This document shows, piece after piece, positions 1 to 11,997 of a stretch of 64,000 nt of DNA. A program made the position numbers and the translations under genes. Below the pieces are notes generated by a model. It was not told the DNA's origin. It was given only the letters and a program-made list of their open reading frames with translations, and did no database searches. Within the stretch, counting starts at the first letter, position 1; each line of letters starts with the position of its first letter. This DNA comes from Sporodiniella umbellata. Taxonomy: Eukaryota > Mucoromycota > Mucoromycetes > Mucorales > Rhizopodaceae. Location of the stretch: positions 62,001 through 126,000 of the forward strand of contig JAIXMR010000046.1 of the NCBI GenBank assembly GCA_025677835.1, read 5' to 3'.

Positions 1-740
1 TTTTGCAAGTATGTAAGCACAGAAATTGACTTGGGGTCACTGTGAGCCTAATTCTATATGTGCTTGGGTAACACATTTATGTTGAATACAAAGCAAAAAC
101 CCTGAGGCTTTATAAAATTGTACTGACGCTTCCTGCCTTGTCTTTCCCTCTGGATTTTCCTCTTGTCGAAAAAGAGCAAGCCTTCTAGAAACGCTCTAAC
201 CACAGTTAGGTACTGCTCTCTTTTTTTTTTTTTTTTTCTTGTAGGAAGTTTTAATGAAATCTCAGTATATCGAAACTCATGCACTCAAGAACGATTTCAT
301 TCAGAGATAATCATCTATCAGTCTTTCCAATCATTCCAGTTTCCGACAAGTTGGAATTCAACTTTTGAGCTTCACGTAACGATCTGCCCCTTTTTTCTAC
401 AAGCTAAATAAGAGTAGCATTATATGAGTACCTTTGATAAAAAGTTGTTCATGCTAAGAATAACTACTGAAAGATGAGCGACAACGCCTCTAAAAAGGAA
501 GCTATCATTCAGATGGTAAACAATAACATGGTTGTAAAGAAAAATAACGGTTTCTAAGAAAACTGTAGGCACCCTTTGGAAAGACAACCTTTACTATCAC
601 GCTAGCCATAAGATTGTTATTGTTAGATCCGGAACAAGTTTTCATGGAGAAAGAAAAGGCAATTATCTACTCTAAATTTCCTTAAAAGCATATGGTTGTT
701 AAATTAAAATGCTCCATGTTGGCTGTAAATAGGTACCTGC

Positions 741-771
<31 letters not shown>

Positions 772-1600
772 GAAAAAGATGGCAACCGAAAAAACCTCGC
801 CTAGTTTGAGTGGTGCCCTGAATGTCATCTCCTGATCAGGCCTCTCCACAAAGGGCTCGTGTATATATGCAAAGGAAAGATCAGCGCATTGAGAGCAAAG
901 TTTATCACAGAAAAAAAAGGGGGGAAGGGAAAAAAAAGAGGAAGATTCGGTAATTGATAAACAGTGGAAAAACAATGTTTTTGAAAAAGATAATATTTAA
1001 AAAGGAATCCTTTTTTATCGTGTCGAGAGTAGCCTGGTTAAAAACAGACTCAAATAGAGCATAGCGTTTTTAGCAATGATAAAGTGTATTTTGCCGCCCT
1101 TTTTTCATTAAACAAAAGCTATACTTACAAGAAGTACATAGTCAGTTAAAAACAAGTAAAACAAAATTAGGAAATTGTTCTTTTATAAAACAAAAAGAAA
1201 AAAAAAAGGAGAAACGAAAACATAAGCAGCTTTCCTTTTTATAAAAGAAAAAAGAAACCTTAATCCTGATAAGTGCGCGATAAGATATCGCCTGTATGCA
1301 AAACAAACTCTTGACGTTACCTCTCCTTAAAAGAAAAGTGCATCCCTTTTTCCGAATAAACACATTATCCCTTACGTATCGAAGGACAGGTTTTATGCTT
1401 ATTTAGTTATAGAATCAAAATTTGCACGCTGTCATGCAACAGCTCCCCTTAACTTGCAAAACTTCTCAAAATAAATCAAGTAGCCTTATACAACTATTTG
1501 GCCCTTTTTTTTCTTCTTCTTCCTCCTATATATTTCAATTTATCTTTCTCCTCTTTTTTTGTTTTTTTTTTGTTTTTTTTTTTTTTTTTGTTTTCAGACA
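1..1600. other. Intergenic, no supported gene
   Basis: No frame here has recognisable protein similarity or a convincing splice structure. The stretch is AT-rich, with a run of about 28 T at 743-771 and several shorter runs. A T-rich tract from about 1505 ends in TTTTCAG at 1591-1597, just before the first ATG of the next gene. That tract may be the 3' end of an intron in its leader, or only a T-rich promoter. Confidence 0.6.
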
Positions 1601-2575
1601 ATGCCTCGAGTGCCAATGAAAAGAGATACGGCAGACGACCGTTACGCAACTAGTACTCGAATTAGTGGGCCTTCAAGTAACAACGGGAACGGTTATAGTA
1701 ATAATAACGGAAACAATGGGAACCAATACAATAACAATAACAATAACAACAACAACAGCAGCAGCAATAGCAGTGGTGCCGGCAACTATGGTAACAGCGG
1801 AAATAGCAACAACAATAATAGCGGAAGCAACAACAGCAACAACTATAATAATAACAATAATAATAACAATAGCAGCGGTAATGGCTATTCTAATACTAGC
1901 GGTGGCACTGGCAATGGCGGCTCATCTTACAATAACAACAATGGTTACTCTACGAGTGGTAACAATGGGCAGTCCAACGGTAACTCTAGCAATGGCAGCA
2001 GTAGCAGCGGCGGTACAAGCAGAAATGTAAACAACAACAGCAACAACGGTAATATCAGCAACAACAACAGCAACAACAACAACAACAACAACAACAGTAA
2101 CAGCAACAACAACAACAACAGTAACAGCAACAACAACAACAACAACAACAACAACAGCAACAGCAACAACAACAATAGCAACAGTAACAACAACAACAAC
2201 AACAACAACAACAGTAACAGTAACAGTAACAGTAACAGTAACAATGGCAGCAATAGCAACGATTGGGCTTCAAGTACAAACAATTACAATGGTAACTATG
2301 GGATTGAGCCATCAACAGGATTAACACCAACACTGATCGATGCCAACAGCAGTGTACACCAAACACCCATCAAGATTATTATTATTGTGGTAGCTTCAGT
2401 ATGTGGAGTATTGATCATTGCTGCATCTGGACTGATGTACTTTTACAAAAAGAAAAACGAGCGCAAGAAAGAGAATATGGCAAACGCCTTTTTTGAATTC
2501 TCGGCTGACAAACCTTCAGAGAAGACAGCCAAAGTGGGGCCTTTTAAAAAGAAGGCACAAGCTCCTGTTTTATAA
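1601..2575 (+). CDS. Asn/Ser/Gly-rich single-pass membrane protein
   Basis: Predicted protein of 324 residues. Residues from about 25 to 225 are dominated by Asn with Ser and Gly, written with mixed AAC/AAT codons. One strongly hydrophobic segment lies near residues 258-280 (IIIIVVASVCGVLII...), followed by YKKKNERKK and a basic tail of about 40 residues. This resembles fungal surface sensors (low-complexity ectodomain, one membrane segment, short cytosolic tail), but there is no family match I can name. The ATG at 1601 gives no signal peptide. The sequence MKRDTADD shortly after it looks like the region following a signal or Kex2-type site, and the gene is preceded by T-rich DNA ending in CAG, so a first exon carrying the signal peptide may lie upstream. 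The next gene ends 63 bases away in the opposite direction. Confidence 0.7.
   Translation: MPRVPMKRDTADDRYATSTRISGPSSNNGNGYSNNNGNNGNQYNNNNNNNNNSSSNSSGAGNYGNSGNSNNNNSGSNNSNNYNNNNNNNNSSGNGYSNTSGGTGNGGSSYNNNNGYSTSGNNGQSNGNSSNGSSSSGGTSRNVNNNSNNGNISNNNSNNNNNNNNSNSNNNNNSNSNNNNNNNNNSNSNNNNSNSNNNNNNNNNSNSNSNSNSNNGSNSNDWASSTNNYNGNYGIEPSTGLTPTLIDANSSVHQTPIKIIIIVVASVCGVLIIAASGLMYFYKKKNERKKENMANAFFEFSADKPSEKTAKVGPFKKKAQAPVL
1738..2245 (+). repeat. Imperfect AAC/AAT/AGC trinucleotide repeat tract
   Basis: A coding trinucleotide repeat, mainly AAC with AGC, AAT and AGT interruptions, densest at 2055-2235. It encodes the poly-Asn/Ser region of the membrane protein. On the minus strand the same bases give poly-Leu and poly-Cys frames, which are shadows. 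Such tracts vary in length by slippage. Confidence 0.9.
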
Positions 2576-2638
2576 TAAAAGTGTTTTATTGACATATCCG
2601 AGTATAACAATGACAATGTTTTGAGGAAACATGATTAT

Positions 2639-4726
2639 TTAACAACGAGAGATAGGAGCAGGTGGTTCGCTTTCTTCTGTCCATAGTTGGATAGTGATAT
2701 AGGAGGTGTAGATCATACAGAGGACACCGAAAGTGATAATGGTCCAATCAATGAACTTGGCTCTCCAGGTTTTGGCTACACCCTTGTAGTGAAACAGGGG
2801 TGGGAAAAGGAAACAGAGGGGAATACAAAATACAGATCCAATCAGGGATACAAACTTATCCAGATCTGCCGATCCAGCGATCGCTACGGCAGCACACAGA
2901 AAGACTGAGGCCAGTCTGACCATGTTCTTTTGCCATTTGACAATTGGGTTGTGTTTACCAGATTTCGAAAATAGACTGGTTTCGACAATACGAATGGCAG
3001 GGAAAAGCTGCAGAGGAATCGAGAGACAGATAGCGATGGCATACAATCCTTGGATTGTGTTGACCAAATGATTCACAGGTAGATTCAATAAAATCACAGT
3101 CTGTACCTTGTCTCCAAACGCCATATAGGACAAGAAGCCAACAGAGATAAAGAGCGCGGTGATGAAGAGCATTGTCCAAGACAATACTTTGGGGAACTTT
3201 TTGGGATCCTTCATGGATTCAGTGATAGGGATAACTAGTAAAGGTGAGTCCCAAGAAGATTTCGCAAATACTTACTCAAGCCAACACCCTCAAAGGTAAA
3301 GACTGCAGTGCCAATAAACATCGGGAATGAAGAAGGATTGATCACCCACTCAACGTTACCTACGCCATGAACAGCCAAGGTTAAGAAATCGTAATAATAC
3401 AAGTAAACCAAGCCTATCAGGATAAAAGCGTCGGCAATCAAAGCGCAGAACGAAAGCTTTTGGATCTTTCGAACCATAGCAAGAGGAACATAGATGGCTA
3501 CCTGGCCAAGAATAAGGTATTGAAGGGGAATGTCTGTCTTGCAGTGTGTAATGGCCAAGACCATCGCTTGAAGACTCTGTGCTACAAAGACCATGTAGGC
3601 ACACACAAATCCAATCTAAAGAAGGAAGAGCGGCTTAATAAGGAGTGAGCAAAAACATGATTCTGTCTTACCTGAGATGTGGTAATGGCCACCAGTACCA
3701 GCATACGCATGGTGGGTCCATAAAGAATACCACCAATATCACCAAAAGAAGCGGGTATCTTGTTACGGGTTTCTACCAAGAGCAAGAAACAATAGAGAGA
3801 TACAGCAGCAACAAACGAAAGAAACAAGGTGGAAAATAAAAGGCCTCCGTTGTAATACCTATACACTCATCAGCCTTTGATATACAACCACTTGTTAAAA
3901 CTCACGCTTTAGGTAAAAACATAACACCGGTACCAATGAACGATTTTAGTAATAAAAAGACCGCTTTGGCCGGAGTCGCTGTGCCTTGTACAGCGTTTGC
4001 TCGTGCTTGACGTAATAGAGATTCACGCTCACCCAACTCTTCGTCATCTTCGTCATCCTCTTCCAGATCGTCGTCGTCCTCATTTTCTTCGTCACTAAGA
4101 TCTTCACCACCAAAATGACCGTAGAGGGCCAAAAAATCGACAAAAGTATGAGTGATCCAAGAGGGGGGCTTTCTTCCCTTTTTGGCTGCTGTTTTGATCA
4201 CAAAATGACGACGGAATCCTCCTGGATCCTTGAGGTTGACAAGTGCTGGATCTGAAGGTTCATGGCGAGGTACGACAAAGGAGCGAGAGCGCTTGGTACG
4301 AGCCAGCCGGTCCTGTTCGATTTGTTCTGTCCATTTGTAGATGTCGTGGGTGATGGCGCCTCCCGGTAATTGATGTACGCTACGGGTTTCCTCTTCGTCA
4401 TCTTCACTGTGTTGGCTGGGATGGATCGAGGGCGGGCGAAGGTAAGGGCCTGAGGGGGTAGAGCCTGCCAAATGACGCTTGACTGCCTTGGCTACCTCTT
4501 CATCTTCCAGAGCGTCTGCTCCGTCTCCATAGTTCGAACGAGGTCTTTCATGCGTGCCATAGTTTCGGATGTTTTTACCTGGCGATGTACCCAAGTAAGA
4601 GTGAATTGAGGTTCCTAGTCTGGCTGTAGAGCTAGAATGGTCAAACGAGCCAGCTATATTTCTTTCACTTAAATAGCCATCCTCATCTTCTCCTCTCTTT
4701 GCGTTCACTGGTAAAGGACTAGACAT
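2639..4726 (-). CDS. Vacuolar amino-acid transporter, AVT3/AVT4 (SLC36-like) type
   Basis: Four exons, complement(join(2639..3234, 3276..3615, 3672..3858, 3906..4726)), close in frame to 647 residues. Residues 1 to about 250 are hydrophilic and acidic, with a run of Asp/Glu (DEENEDDDDLEEDDEDDEE) just before the membrane part. The amino-acid transporter (Aa_trans) core follows, starting with KSFIGTGVMFLPKA, a typical first-helix signature, and has about ten to eleven hydrophobic segments, including MFIGTAVFTFEGVG and PLQLFPAIRIVE. The long acidic N-terminus plus this core is the layout of fungal AVT3/AVT4, which export neutral or basic amino acids from the vacuole; the exact substrate is inference. 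The ATG chosen is the first after a long A-rich tract (poly-T on the coding strand, 4741-4785). Confidence 0.9.
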
Positions 4727-4750
4727 CGCTCTGAAAGAAAAAGAAAAAAA

Positions 4751-4782
<32 letters not shown>

Positions 4783-6442
4783 AAAGATCGGCGGAGAAAT
4801 GAGGATGAAGTGGGGAGATATGACTATTTTCAAGCCAAGCGTTCAAACACAGTCTTACTGTTGGTGGCAGACGAGACGTTTACCTGCTTGTACAACACTA
4901 CAGTAACCACCCACACTCTTTACACACACGGCTCAATTAAGAAATAAAGTGCAACTTAGAACATGAAACGCTTTTTTACACCCTGTTCGGAGAGTCAGAC
5001 ATCAGAAAAAAATCAAGGTAAATAAATTGTATCATGGCTATTGTTATGAAATAAGCCTCTTTAAGCCTAAAGTAAGGAGTGTCTTGGACATGTCAGAAAA
5101 ATGACATTTATTAATATAAACTATTAATAACAAACAATTCACCGAATCTGCGCCAAAAAAGAAAAAAAAAAAAACCTCTCGGTCAAAGAAAGGCCTTGAC
5201 TTTCTTGCTCTTTTTCTTTTTTTTTTTTTTTTGCCTAGTTTTCACGCTCTTGTCTTGAATGTAGCCCCAAACCTTTCCAAATTTATGTGTAACAAAGACG
5301 CAAGACTGGGTATCGTTTTCAGTCTTGTTCAGCGACGGTCGGTTTTTCAAAAAGGAAAGACTTCTGTATAGGTTAAACCAATCATCGTACTTTGCAGGAC
5401 GTAAAGTCTTAAGAGGCACACGTACTTTTTGTTTGATTGAAAGATAAAAAGTGAATAAAATGAGATTTTTTATGCATTAACAAATTGTTTGTATAGTAAA
5501 TGAGTCCATTTTACTTATTTGACTTGAAAGAGACCTGCTTGTGTTTAGGATTCATTATCCGCTATAAGAAAAAAAAAAAAAAAAAGAGATAAACTGTAAA
5601 GCGAGAACATAAAGAGTAAAGTCGTGACAATAAACATCCTGTACTGCAGCCAAAAGGCTATTCACAATAAGCTTACGTTTGAAACGTCATTTGTACGCAT
5701 TGTTTCCTTAATATCTATATATTTTGTATACGCTTTAAAGCCCGTCTCAATAGGATTATGTTGTCCATAGCCGAGATAGTTACAGCCGATGGTCTTATAA
5801 GCAGGGAAGACAAAGAAGCCTTGAATTTAATTTAAAAAGCTTCTTGTAGACTCGAAACAAAATGGGTTTAGAGAAAGGGGGAGCAGGGGGAAGACGTGAT
5901 TAAAAGGCAGAGAACGGTAAAGCCATAGAGCTATATTTATATTGGGCCCGTGCATTCAGAAACAAAAAAAAAACAAAAAGAAATGAGGGGCTGGACTATT
6001 GAACCCTTTGAATGACTTGTTTTTCAGCTGAAAGTTCAGACTAAAGCTTAAATGGAATTCAAAAAGATATTTCATATGCAAAGAAGTTTTTTTTTTTTTT
6101 TTTTTCCTAAGAAAAACAGAAGCAAATTAAAGAGGAAAAACAAGTCAAAGACATGTTTATTGAGTAGAGGCTCTAAAAAAGTTTTTTTTTTTTTTTTTTT
6201 TTTTTTGCGTACAATGTATGTACGCTCTTTATCATGAAAATAGGCACTAGAAATTAGTATGTGTATATATATATATTTATATATATATTTATATACGCGT
6301 CAATGTAGTAATATTTATAATGAGTAGTCTTTTCTTTTCTCTTTCTTTCTTTCTATTTGTTTTCTAAGCTTTTGAATTCACCCTCTTCCTCCTCTTCCTC
6401 CTCCTCCTCCTTCTCCTTGTAAATAACTCTTTATATATTTTG
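4727..6442. other. Intergenic region between divergent genes
   Basis: Shared upstream region of the transporter (minus) and the homeodomain gene (plus). It contains many A/T runs and a pyrimidine-rich CTCCTCC tract at 6384-6416, just before the homeodomain gene. The minus-strand frame 5183-5419 reads about 78 codons ending in a Lys-rich tail; it could be a last exon of an unknown gene, but no upstream exon could be found. No tRNA or transposon was seen. Confidence 0.55.
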
Positions 6443-7483
6443 ATGTGTCAATATTCGCTCAACTCACCTGCTGTGAAAGAAGAATTGTTTTATGAGATGC
6501 CCTATGTCATGCCATCTGCCTCTACTGTTGACTTGACGAGTTTCGAAGAGAAAGAAACCGAGTATTTACTAGGACTGTCTCAACAATTCCCGGATCTTCC
6601 CCTTTTTATTTCGCATGAACAGTTCACAAACTTCTTCCATCTCTGGATCAGTTATCAGAAGCAGTTTGATTTGGCCCAAGTATTACAGCAACAGTGGATG
6701 GCCCAAAGCTGGCTTAGGCTCTCATTGAAGGACTTGGATCAAATCATACAGACGGTAATCCAAGGCGACCTCTTCCGTCTCGACTCGCGTGCCCTTCTCG
6801 CCGCCCTAAGAGGGCTCAAGGCGCAGATGGAGACCACGTATCAGACCCTAGGGCTCGAGCACTGTCTCTATCTACCTTCTTGGACAGTCGATCCTGTCCC
6901 CGAAATACGGCAGGAAACAACCTGTTCAGCGCCCGTTGCCACCTCCATGCCTGTTTTTGACTGGCCTCCAGCCGCCAGTTGGGGCTCCGTCCCGCTTTGG
7001 ATCGACCCTTGGTGTCCTACGCTGGCTTCGTTGCCAGTCACTCCCACGTGGACAGAGGATTCGTCCCTTTCGATAGAAGAAATGGAGGCTAGTCCAAAGG
7101 GGGAAGACGATAGCGACGATGACACTTATTCAGAAAAGCCCAAACGAAAAAGAGCTCAGGCCAAACCTACGGACGCTAGAAGAACCGCTACTTCTTACGA
7201 CGCACAAACCACACGTTATCTGAAAGCTGTCTTCTTTGATATCTACAGCGTGTCAGATAAGCTCACCAAAGAACAGCGTCGTAAAGTTCAACAAGACACA
7301 GGCCTCAAACCGCGTAACATCACCTACTGGTTTTCCAATCACAAACGGAGATTTCAAAATTCTCTGGCCGTGTTTAGAAAAACCGTGAATGAAAGTCATG
7401 GGCAGATCAAAACTTATCACGAGTTTCTAAAGTGGAGAAAGGACCGTGGCCTATCAGAGGATGTTTTGGAGAATGAACAATAG
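6443..7483 (+). CDS. Homeodomain transcription factor
   Basis: Intronless frame of 346 residues. A homeodomain lies near residues 250-305: a helix region starting TTRYLKAVFFDIYS, a turn with KLTKEQRRKVQQDTGL, and the recognition helix KPRNITYWFSNHKRR, where WFSNHKRR takes the place of the usual WFxNxRxR. Just upstream is an acidic stretch (GEDDSDDDTYSEK) followed by KPKRKR, a likely nuclear localisation signal. The N-terminal 240 residues are Trp- and Leu-rich with no recognised domain. This fits a nuclear DNA-binding regulator; several fungal homeodomain classes (developmental or mating-type-like) remain possible. The ATG at 6443 is the first in frame after a TATATATTTT sequence. Confidence 0.85.
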   Translation: MCQYSLNSPAVKEELFYEMPYVMPSASTVDLTSFEEKETEYLLGLSQQFPDLPLFISHEQFTNFFHLWISYQKQFDLAQVLQQQWMAQSWLRLSLKDLDQIIQTVIQGDLFRLDSRALLAALRGLKAQMETTYQTLGLEHCLYLPSWTVDPVPEIRQETTCSAPVATSMPVFDWPPAASWGSVPLWIDPWCPTLASLPVTPTWTEDSSLSIEEMEASPKGEDDSDDDTYSEKPKRKRAQAKPTDARRTATSYDAQTTRYLKAVFFDIYSVSDKLTKEQRRKVQQDTGLKPRNITYWFSNHKRRFQNSLAVFRKTVNESHGQIKTYHEFLKWRKDRGLSEDVLENEQ

Positions 7484-7502
7484 GTCCAATAATAAAAACG
7501 AT

Positions 7503-7522
7503 ACACACACACACACACACAA

Positions 7523-7562
<40 letters not shown>
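7503..7562. repeat. (CA)n(TA)n microsatellite
   Basis: About nine CA units followed by about eighteen TA units, directly after the homeodomain gene. A run of about 22 T follows at 7579-7601. Confidence 0.9.
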
Positions 7563-7564
<2 letters not shown>

Positions 7565-7974
7565 CTATAAAAGCTTGTTTTTTTTTTTTTTTTTTTTTTT
7601 TGGTTTCTATTCTTATTGGAGCCAATCAACGTCAAAAGTTTTATCGTTTGCTCTACTACACTCTATCAGCTGAGAATCCTCCCTGTTAATTTGAAGCCCA
7701 ACGATTGGCTGAGCACTACAGTCATTCTTCACACTCAATGCATGCATCCTAAACACTTTTACTATTGGGAGAGAAAGGTAGATCCCATTGTTTGTTTGTG
7801 TGTGCATGTTTTTGGTGTAGAACTGCCTCTATAAATTTAAGCTTTATTACTGTTCTCTCTTTTTCTCCTTGAACTCCTTGTTTTTTTTGTTGTTGTTGTT
7901 GTTGTTAAAGCTTGATCTCCTTTTTTTTTTTTATTATTATTGTTTGTTTTCCCTTTTTTATTTTTATTTTCTTG

Positions 7975-10507
7975 ATGTCTTATATCAAACTTGCTCTAGT
8001 GCCTGTAGCTTTGTTCAGCTTTTATACCGCTCAATCCCAAATACAACAACAATGGCTATTGATCTCTCTCTACATTGGCTCTTGCCTTTCCATGTTTAGC
8101 TTGGTAGCCTGGAAGCAGGTTCAGACCCCTTTAAAGTTCGCGTATGCGTGTTTTTTGAAGCCCTTGGGGGACCATGGAAACGATCAACAGAGCCGATTGG
8201 AATCGTTCTATCAAGATCAAGCCAACAGTAAATGCTTTCACTGGATGCCGTCAGCTCACCTTGTCTTTTCTTTTTAGTTTACGATCATTCTCGTCACTAT
8301 CTACTAAAAGGGCGTGAAACGATGCTCAAACTCTGTGCAGCTCAACTGAAACAACAAATAGAGTCTGGTAAAATGGATCAAAAGCCAATCTGGGTGGACC
8401 TCGGTGGTGGAACAGGTAAGAATGGGAAGTGCAAACCAAAGAAGAACAAAAAAAAAAGAAATTGATGTTGCCTTGCCCCCCTCTTTTTGTTTTAGGTTGG
8501 AATATCGAAGCCATGAACGACTCTTTCCCTATAGAGCGGTTTGAAAAGGTCATTCTTGTCGATCTGACTCCTTCTCTTTGTCAAGTGGCGAGAGAAAGAT
8601 TCGAAAGGAGAGGGTGGAAGAATGTGATTGTTCTCTGTCAGGATGCGGCTACATTTCAACTGGAACAAGTGAGACTAGACGGCCATGTAGGCTTAGTTAC
8701 CATTTCTTATGCTTGTAAACATACCCTACATACATCATAAGCATCGCACTTACCTCTAGGTCTTTGTAGTGTCCATGATGGATCATTTTTACCCAGTGGT
8801 AGATCGTATCCAAACTCTTTTATCTCCAGAAGGTGTAATTGGTGTAATTGACTTTTATGTCTCTGGAAAATCGCGTGCACCTGCCGAAAATTGGGCACCC
8901 CAACAAAACAGACAGTGTAGCTGGCTACTTCGTCATTTCTGGCAGATGTGGTTTGAATTGGACCATATCCAGCTCGCTCCCGGCCGCCGTGACTATCTTG
9001 AATACAAGTTTGGTACCATCAAGTCACTCAACCATCGAAATCATTTTATCGTACCTTATCTAATCCAAATGCCCTATTATATCTGGCTGGGCTGTTCGCA
9101 TACTCGTCAGACAGAATCTGTACAGGAAGATAATGAAAGCGTCAGCAGCCAGCGCTCTGTTATTAGCCAGACTTCTACTGGCTCATTTGTCTATCAAAAT
9201 AGGTTCTGGCGTTTAGATTACAACCCTCTCTTGCCATGCCATACACAATTTCGTTCCTATATTTATGCTTTTACCTGGGAGGATCCCAGTGTAGACCTAG
9301 CTCATCTTGATCTTACCCAAGAGGACACTCTCTTTGTCATCACCTCTGCTGGAGATAATGCACTAGAGTATGCGCTTCATTCACAGCCCAAGGTCATTCA
9401 CTGCATAGATATGAACCCTTGCCAAGTAACGTTCTGCTACTTTATTTTTTATTTTTAACTCATGCCATGACTATAGAACCATTTACTGGAGCTGAAATTG
9501 GCAGGCATTTCAAGCCTAGACTATCAAGATTTCTGGCGCATGTTTGGTGATGGATATCACCCTAACTTTTCTGACCTTTTGCATGATACGCTTTCTCCTC
9601 ATCTCAGCGCATATGCTTTTCAATATTGGTCTCAACATTCAGATCGCTTTAGTCATAAATTTTACAAGACGGGCTATTCTGGCCTGGCTTTATCACTGGT
9701 GGAATGGTGGGTACGTATGCAAGGTCTAGGTGATGCTGTAGATGCTATGGTCGCTGCTTCTACCATAGAAGCACAGCAAGACATTTGGCTCAATCAACTC
9801 AGACCTGCTATACTTTCTCCTTTTATTCAAAAAGTATTACAGAATCCTGTATTCATGTGGAACGCCTTGGGAGGTAAATTTGTTCTCTCTATACAAGCGT
9901 ATACAGGACTTAATTGTGAATCTAGTGCCTATCAACCAAATGAACATGTTTCTTGAGGACTGTACTTGCCAAGAATATATCGAAAACACCCTGGACCCAA
10001 TCCCATCCCGCTCATTGTTCAAAAACGATCAATACTTTTACTATCTCTGCTTGAAGCAGAGCTATAGTACGTCCAGTTGCCCTTCGTATCTTACTAAAGA
10101 AGGTTTTCATCTATTAAAGGTAGCGTTGTTTGTTTCAAGGCAGGCCATTAACACACCTTCTATAGACATCTGGCGCTCTTGATGCTTTTCGTTTACATAC
10201 CGAGTCTATCCTTACTGCTCTTCAAGGACTGTCGAGTGACTACTTGACTCGTCTGATTGTAATGGATCACATGGACTGGTTTGACCCCAACAGTTGTGAA
10301 GAGCTTGAAAGCGAGATTATCGAAATGAAGCGCACACTCAAGTCTAAAGGGCAGGTCTATTGGCGTAGTGCAGGAACCAAACCTTGGTACAACCACTTGT
10401 TTATTAAACATGGCTTTCACGTCGAACCTCTGGCAATCCGAGCGCAAGGGAAATCCATTGACCGAGTCAATATGTATGCAAGCTTTTATAGAGCGACCAG
10501 ACCTTAA
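7975..10507 (+). CDS. BTA1: Betaine lipid (DGTS) synthase, fused BtaB-BtaA type
   Basis: Seven exons, join(7975..8227, 8278..8415, 8496..8714, 8770..9425, 9477..9873, 9926..10119, 10166..10507), close to 732 residues. The N-terminus has two hydrophobic segments. Residues about 75-310 form a SAM-dependent methyltransferase (motif I WVDLGGGTGWNIE, post-I VDLTPSLC). The C-terminal half is the DUF3419/BtaA domain (SAGDNALEYALHSQPK, IDMNPCQNHLLELKLA, LTRLIVMDHMDWF). BtaA-type domains move the 3-amino-3-carboxypropyl group from SAM to diacylglycerol and BtaB-type domains methylate the product three times to DGTS, a phosphorus-free substitute for phosphatidylcholine. The enzyme is expected at the ER. 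In fungi this gene is typically induced by phosphate limitation; I did not identify a phosphate-response site here. Confidence 0.93.
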
Positions 10508-11580
10508 AATCGCCTGCCTTTATGTTGTAAAATCTTTTTTTTTTTTTTAATAAAAACAATCCCTTTTTATTCGTGGAAGATGATCGGACCCCTATCTCTT
10601 TCTTTTCCGATCAAAGCCTGCTTACCACCTGTTAAAAAACAAAACCTCAGACAAAGTATAGATGTAAGTCTGATTAAAACAAAGGCGCTCAATAAATTTT
10701 TTTTAAAAGAACTTGATTCGCCGACGGTTCGGCACCCCTCAAGCGTGGGTAATGTATCTACCCAATATTGTATCACACCCAAATCTTTATAAAACTAAAT
10801 AGACTTGCGACCTATTGTATATGGGTATACCAGAAGACTGTATATAAAAAAAAAAGTTGCACACCTACCAAAGTATTTTTCTTCGTCTATACTCATTCTT
10901 TTTCAAGATGTTTTTGACCATACCTAGCATTTACAGCCAGTCGGCTTGTTTATTTGCCATTTATTGTAAAGTTAATTGCAATACATACATGGCTTTGAGG
11001 ACGACAATAATCAAAAAGACAAATTAAAATATGGTTTTTAACAAGAAATTTACCGAAACATTTGACAGAACAGCAATCGTTTAAAGCTTCTATGGTATAC
11101 TTCAAGTCCGATGAGGAACCAGAGTATAAAGAAAATAGCAAATAGCGACATTCGAAAAAATAGGAATATACTTTCTTCCCTATCAGTCGAATTATAGGGT
11201 AAAGTATTATGTCCAGTTACCTGATTCAGATAGGATGAGCTACACACATACTTTAAGCACATGATCTGTGTCACTTGCCGTATTTACACCATTAGTAGCC
11301 AACTACCTTCAAGAAAAATATATTTCTTTTTATTTTAGACAAGATACGCCATTTTGATTAGAGATTGGGGAAGACATGTATACAAGATATATGCCAATTC
11401 AATAAGTTTTCGGATGAAGGCGTTCTTCTAGAAACAGGCTTTCTCAGGAACACTTTTTGTGTTACAGCAATACTCGACTTGAATGGTGAAAATGATTCAT
11501 ATGGCTAACCGTGTATTAATAGATTGTTCAGCGTCACTAAAGAATCGACATTATCTGGTACCTTTTTTAATTGAGTCATA
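10508..11580. other. Intergenic, no supported gene
   Basis: AT-rich. A TATATAAAA element at about 10843 lies 65 bases upstream of a 39-codon frame (10908-11027) that has no similarity I recognise. A minus-strand frame at 11050-11274 is hydrophobic but unsupported. Confidence 0.5.
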
Positions 11581-11623
11581 CAGTGCTTTCAACAAGCAAT
11601 GTTGCAGCCAATCATAATTAATT
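11581..11623 (+). repeat. Left terminal inverted repeat
   Basis: Pairs with 14519-14561 on the other strand. Perfect over the outer 22 bases, then seven mismatches in the next 21. Confidence 0.85.
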
Positions 11624-11997
11624 TCATACTTTCGGAAATAAAAATTGTATCGCCTGCTTAGAAATCATGTCGTAAATTTTGGCACTGGAAAAAAAAAACA
11701 TAAATTGAAGAGTGGTTTTTTTTTCTTCGTCAATACTTTACAATTTAGCATGAGTACGATTCTTTTATATGAAAATGGGTATGGAAGGGTTGTTGATGGG
11801 AATGGTGGCCCAGAGCAGCGATAAGCTCTAAAAAGAAGTTTGCTATAATTTAGAAAACAGGAAATCCATTAGAATTTTAAAAATCCTAAGTTATTCCAGA
11901 AAACGACATGTGTTTTATATATCATTATCTTTTTTATTGGATTTATCTATCAAGCTATGTGTATCCTTTGAATACCATCTTTTGTTTATATTTAACA

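Noticed and set aside
474..560. Short frame MSDNASKKEAIIQMVNNNMV... resembling a glutaredoxin start
   Set aside because: It stops after 27 codons and no CPYC-like active site follows on either strand; similarity is too short.
1945..2366. Long poly-Leu and Cys-rich minus-strand frames
   Set aside because: Reverse reading of the trinucleotide repeat coding Asn/Ser.
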